Shown: piece by piece, positions 7,473 to 8,296 of the stretch | Layout: every line of letters starts with the position of its first letter | How positions within the stretch are numbered: position 1 is the stretch's first letter | Assembly (NCBI GenBank): GCA_964569095.1 | Contig: CAZMTB010000151.1 | Coordinates: 1 to 8,296, forward strand | Length of the DNA stretch: 8,296 nucleotides | Source of the DNA: JALWSI01 sp964569095 [NCBI: uncultured Aquificales bacterium] | GTDB lineage: Bacteria; Thermosulfidibacterota; Thermosulfidibacteria; Thermosulfidibacterales | Direction: 5' to 3' | Notes under the pieces: model-generated | The model's input: only the letters and a program-made list of their open reading frames with translations | Told to the model about the DNA's origin: nothing | Database searches by the model: none | Position numbers and translations under genes: made by a program

Positions 7473-8059
7473 AGCCCAGGATACTGGCCATTGCCGGAAG
7501 CCCCAGGAGGCAGGGCAACACGGAGATCCTGCTGGACCACGCCATAGCGGGAGCCGAGTCCGCAGGGGCCCAGGTGGAGAAGCTGGTGGTACCAGACATG
7601 AGCATCGCCCCTTGCAACTCGTGCGGGGCCTGCTTAGAGACGGGAGCCTGTCCCATAGAGGACGACATGGCAGAACTCTACCACCACCTCTTGACCTGCC
7701 AGGGGCTCGTGGTGGCAACCCCCGTTTACTTCTACGGGCTGCCTGCCCAGCTCAAGGCGGCAATAGACCGGTGCCAGGCACTTTGGGCCCGAAGGGATAT
7801 ACTGGGAGAAAGCCTGAGGGAACCGGGGGGCAGGGCCCTCCTAATCTCCGCCGGGGGCACGGGGGGAAACGACCTCTTCACCGGGGTGGAGATGACCATG
7901 AACCTAATATTCAGGCTGCTGGGCCTGGAGACCGTGCCTCCGGTGCTGGTGCGCCGGGTGGACGAGAAAGGAGAGGTGCTACAGAGGCCCGATGCCCTGA
8001 AACTGGCAAGGGCACGGGGGGCGAAGCTGCTAACCCTGCCCTCCCAGGTACCCGGTTAG
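7469..8059 (+). CDS. Iron-sulfur-flavoprotein-like NAD(P)H/FMN oxidoreductase
   Basis: A 196-residue protein starting at GTG, overlapping the queE stop as GTGA. The start gives the family's short N-terminus: PRILAIAGSPRRQGNTE (3-19), where GSPRRxGNT is the FMN phosphate loop of the flavodoxin-like fold. C49, C52, C55 and C61 form CxxCxxC-x5-C, followed by PIEDDM. This is the compact motif of iron-sulfur flavoproteins (Isf family), which bind a 4Fe-4S cluster next to FMN. ATPVYFYGLPAQLKAAIDR (83-101) is the second FMN-contact segment. The later part (ALLISAGGTGGNDLFTGVEM) is also typical of this superfamily. Probably cytoplasmic and dimeric or tetrameric by family knowledge. Its electron partner is unknown; translational coupling to queE suggests, but does not show, a link to radical SAM chemistry. 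It could also be a general quinone or nitro-type reductase, although the four cysteines favour Isf-like. Confidence 0.88.
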   Translation: MKPRILAIAGSPRRQGNTEILLDHAIAGAESAGAQVEKLVVPDMSIAPCNSCGACLETGACPIEDDMAELYHHLLTCQGLVVATPVYFYGLPAQLKAAIDRCQALWARRDILGESLREPGGRALLISAGGTGGNDLFTGVEMTMNLIFRLLGLETVPPVLVRRVDEKGEVLQRPDALKLARARGAKLLTLPSQVPG

Positions 8060-8076
8060 CGGTTCACCACCCGCCG
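8060..8076. other. 17-base gap between convergent genes
   Basis: This is the only clear non-coding interval in the window. The plus-strand operon ends at TAG (8057-8059) and the minus-strand gene ends at a TGA whose complement is 8077-8079. I see no stem-loop followed by a T-run on either strand here, so the terminators must be weak, Rho-dependent, or located inside the opposing gene. Confidence 0.6.
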
Positions 8077-8296
8077 TCAACTCACCCACAGCGCACGGTC
8101 CCTGCCCGAGAACGGGAGGGAGTACTGCAAGACCTGGCCACCACGCTCCCCTTGAAGAACGCGGGCATCGTCAAGGGACAGGTAGAGAACCACCTGCCCA
8201 CCGGGTACGACCAGGCGATTCACCAGCTCCAGGGCCCTGGGTGGAGCCGCGAGGGCCCTGGCAACCACCGTGGGAAACCCCTCTTTCACCTCCTCT
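8077..8296 (-). CDS. rsmG: C-terminal part of RsmG-like 16S rRNA G527 N7-methyltransferase (partial)
   Basis: On the minus strand the frame is open to the window edge. A GTG at 8289 is probably internal: two Glu codons precede it in frame and the family domain is already under way. The 72 or so visible residues include FPTVVARALAAPPRALELV and NRLVVPGGQVVLY, matching the RsmG (GidB) pattern of a fD-vvt-RAlApl-LLEla strand and helix, then a PGG turn and a beta strand. The end LPFSGRDRALWVS fits the final strand with the conserved Arg. RsmG methylates G527 of 16S rRNA using SAM. Two things are odd: the usual Lys-Gly after the strand is absent (LSLDDA instead), and the tail from the ARALA motif is somewhat shorter than in E. 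coli. The SAM-binding N-terminal half is outside the window, so another class I methyltransferase is not excluded. Confidence 0.6.
   Translation of the reverse strand, partial: EEVKEGFPTVVARALAAPPRALELVNRLVVPGGQVVLYLSLDDARVLQGERGGQVLQYSLPFSGRDRALWVS

Noticed and set aside
8100-8120. Hairpin CCCT-g-CCCG-AGAA-CGGG-AGGG as a terminator
   Set aside because: It lies inside the RsmG-like coding region, has a bulge, and no T-run follows on either strand.

Overview
The window is part of a bacterial chromosome and is coding almost throughout. Several genes imply a Gram-negative (two-membrane) bacterium: a family 9 (heptosyltransferase-type) glycosyltransferase, a 1258-residue AsmA/YhdP-like envelope protein, and a secreted glycoside hydrolase. 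By eye the DNA is G+C-rich, roughly 50% in the first genes and near 70% in the last ones. Arg codons AGG/AGA and the Ile codon ATA are frequent, a bias often seen in thermophiles. I infer a thermophilic or deep-branching diderm bacterium and cannot name the phylum.

Layout: the first 38 bases are probably the tail of an upstream gene whose TGA overlaps the next start. Six plus-strand genes then run from 35 to 8059 with no usable intergenic space. They are (1) a membrane-anchored TPR-like protein with a pilin-like C-terminal tail, (2) a secreted GH114-type glycosidase with an N-terminal accessory domain, (3) a GT9 glycosyltransferase, (4) a giant AsmA/YhdP-like protein, (5) QueE, a radical SAM enzyme of 7-deazaguanine synthesis, and (6) an iron-sulfur-flavoprotein-like NAD(P)H/FMN oxidoreductase. 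The junctions are GTGA, TAG-ATG, ATGA, a 14-nt overlap, an 11-nt overlap and GTGA, so the set looks like one translationally coupled operon whose promoter lies left of the window. On the minus strand at the right edge is the 3' end of a gene that looks like rsmG. It converges on the operon with a 17-base gap and no clear terminator. There is no gene-free stretch longer than 300 bases.

How they may work together: genes 1-4 all point to the cell envelope. They suggest glycan assembly (GT9), glycan cleavage outside the cytoplasmic membrane (GH114), lipid or glycolipid transport across the periplasm (AsmA/YhdP-like), and a membrane-anchored TPR scaffold. This grouping is an inference from co-location. 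Genes 5 and 6 form a second pair: a radical SAM enzyme needs a low-potential one-electron donor, and the coupled downstream gene encodes a flavodoxin-fold protein with a four-cysteine motif. I found no CRISPR array, insertion sequence, tRNA, rRNA or phage gene. The most interesting material is the envelope gene cluster and the QueE-flavoprotein pair; neither proves a new system.
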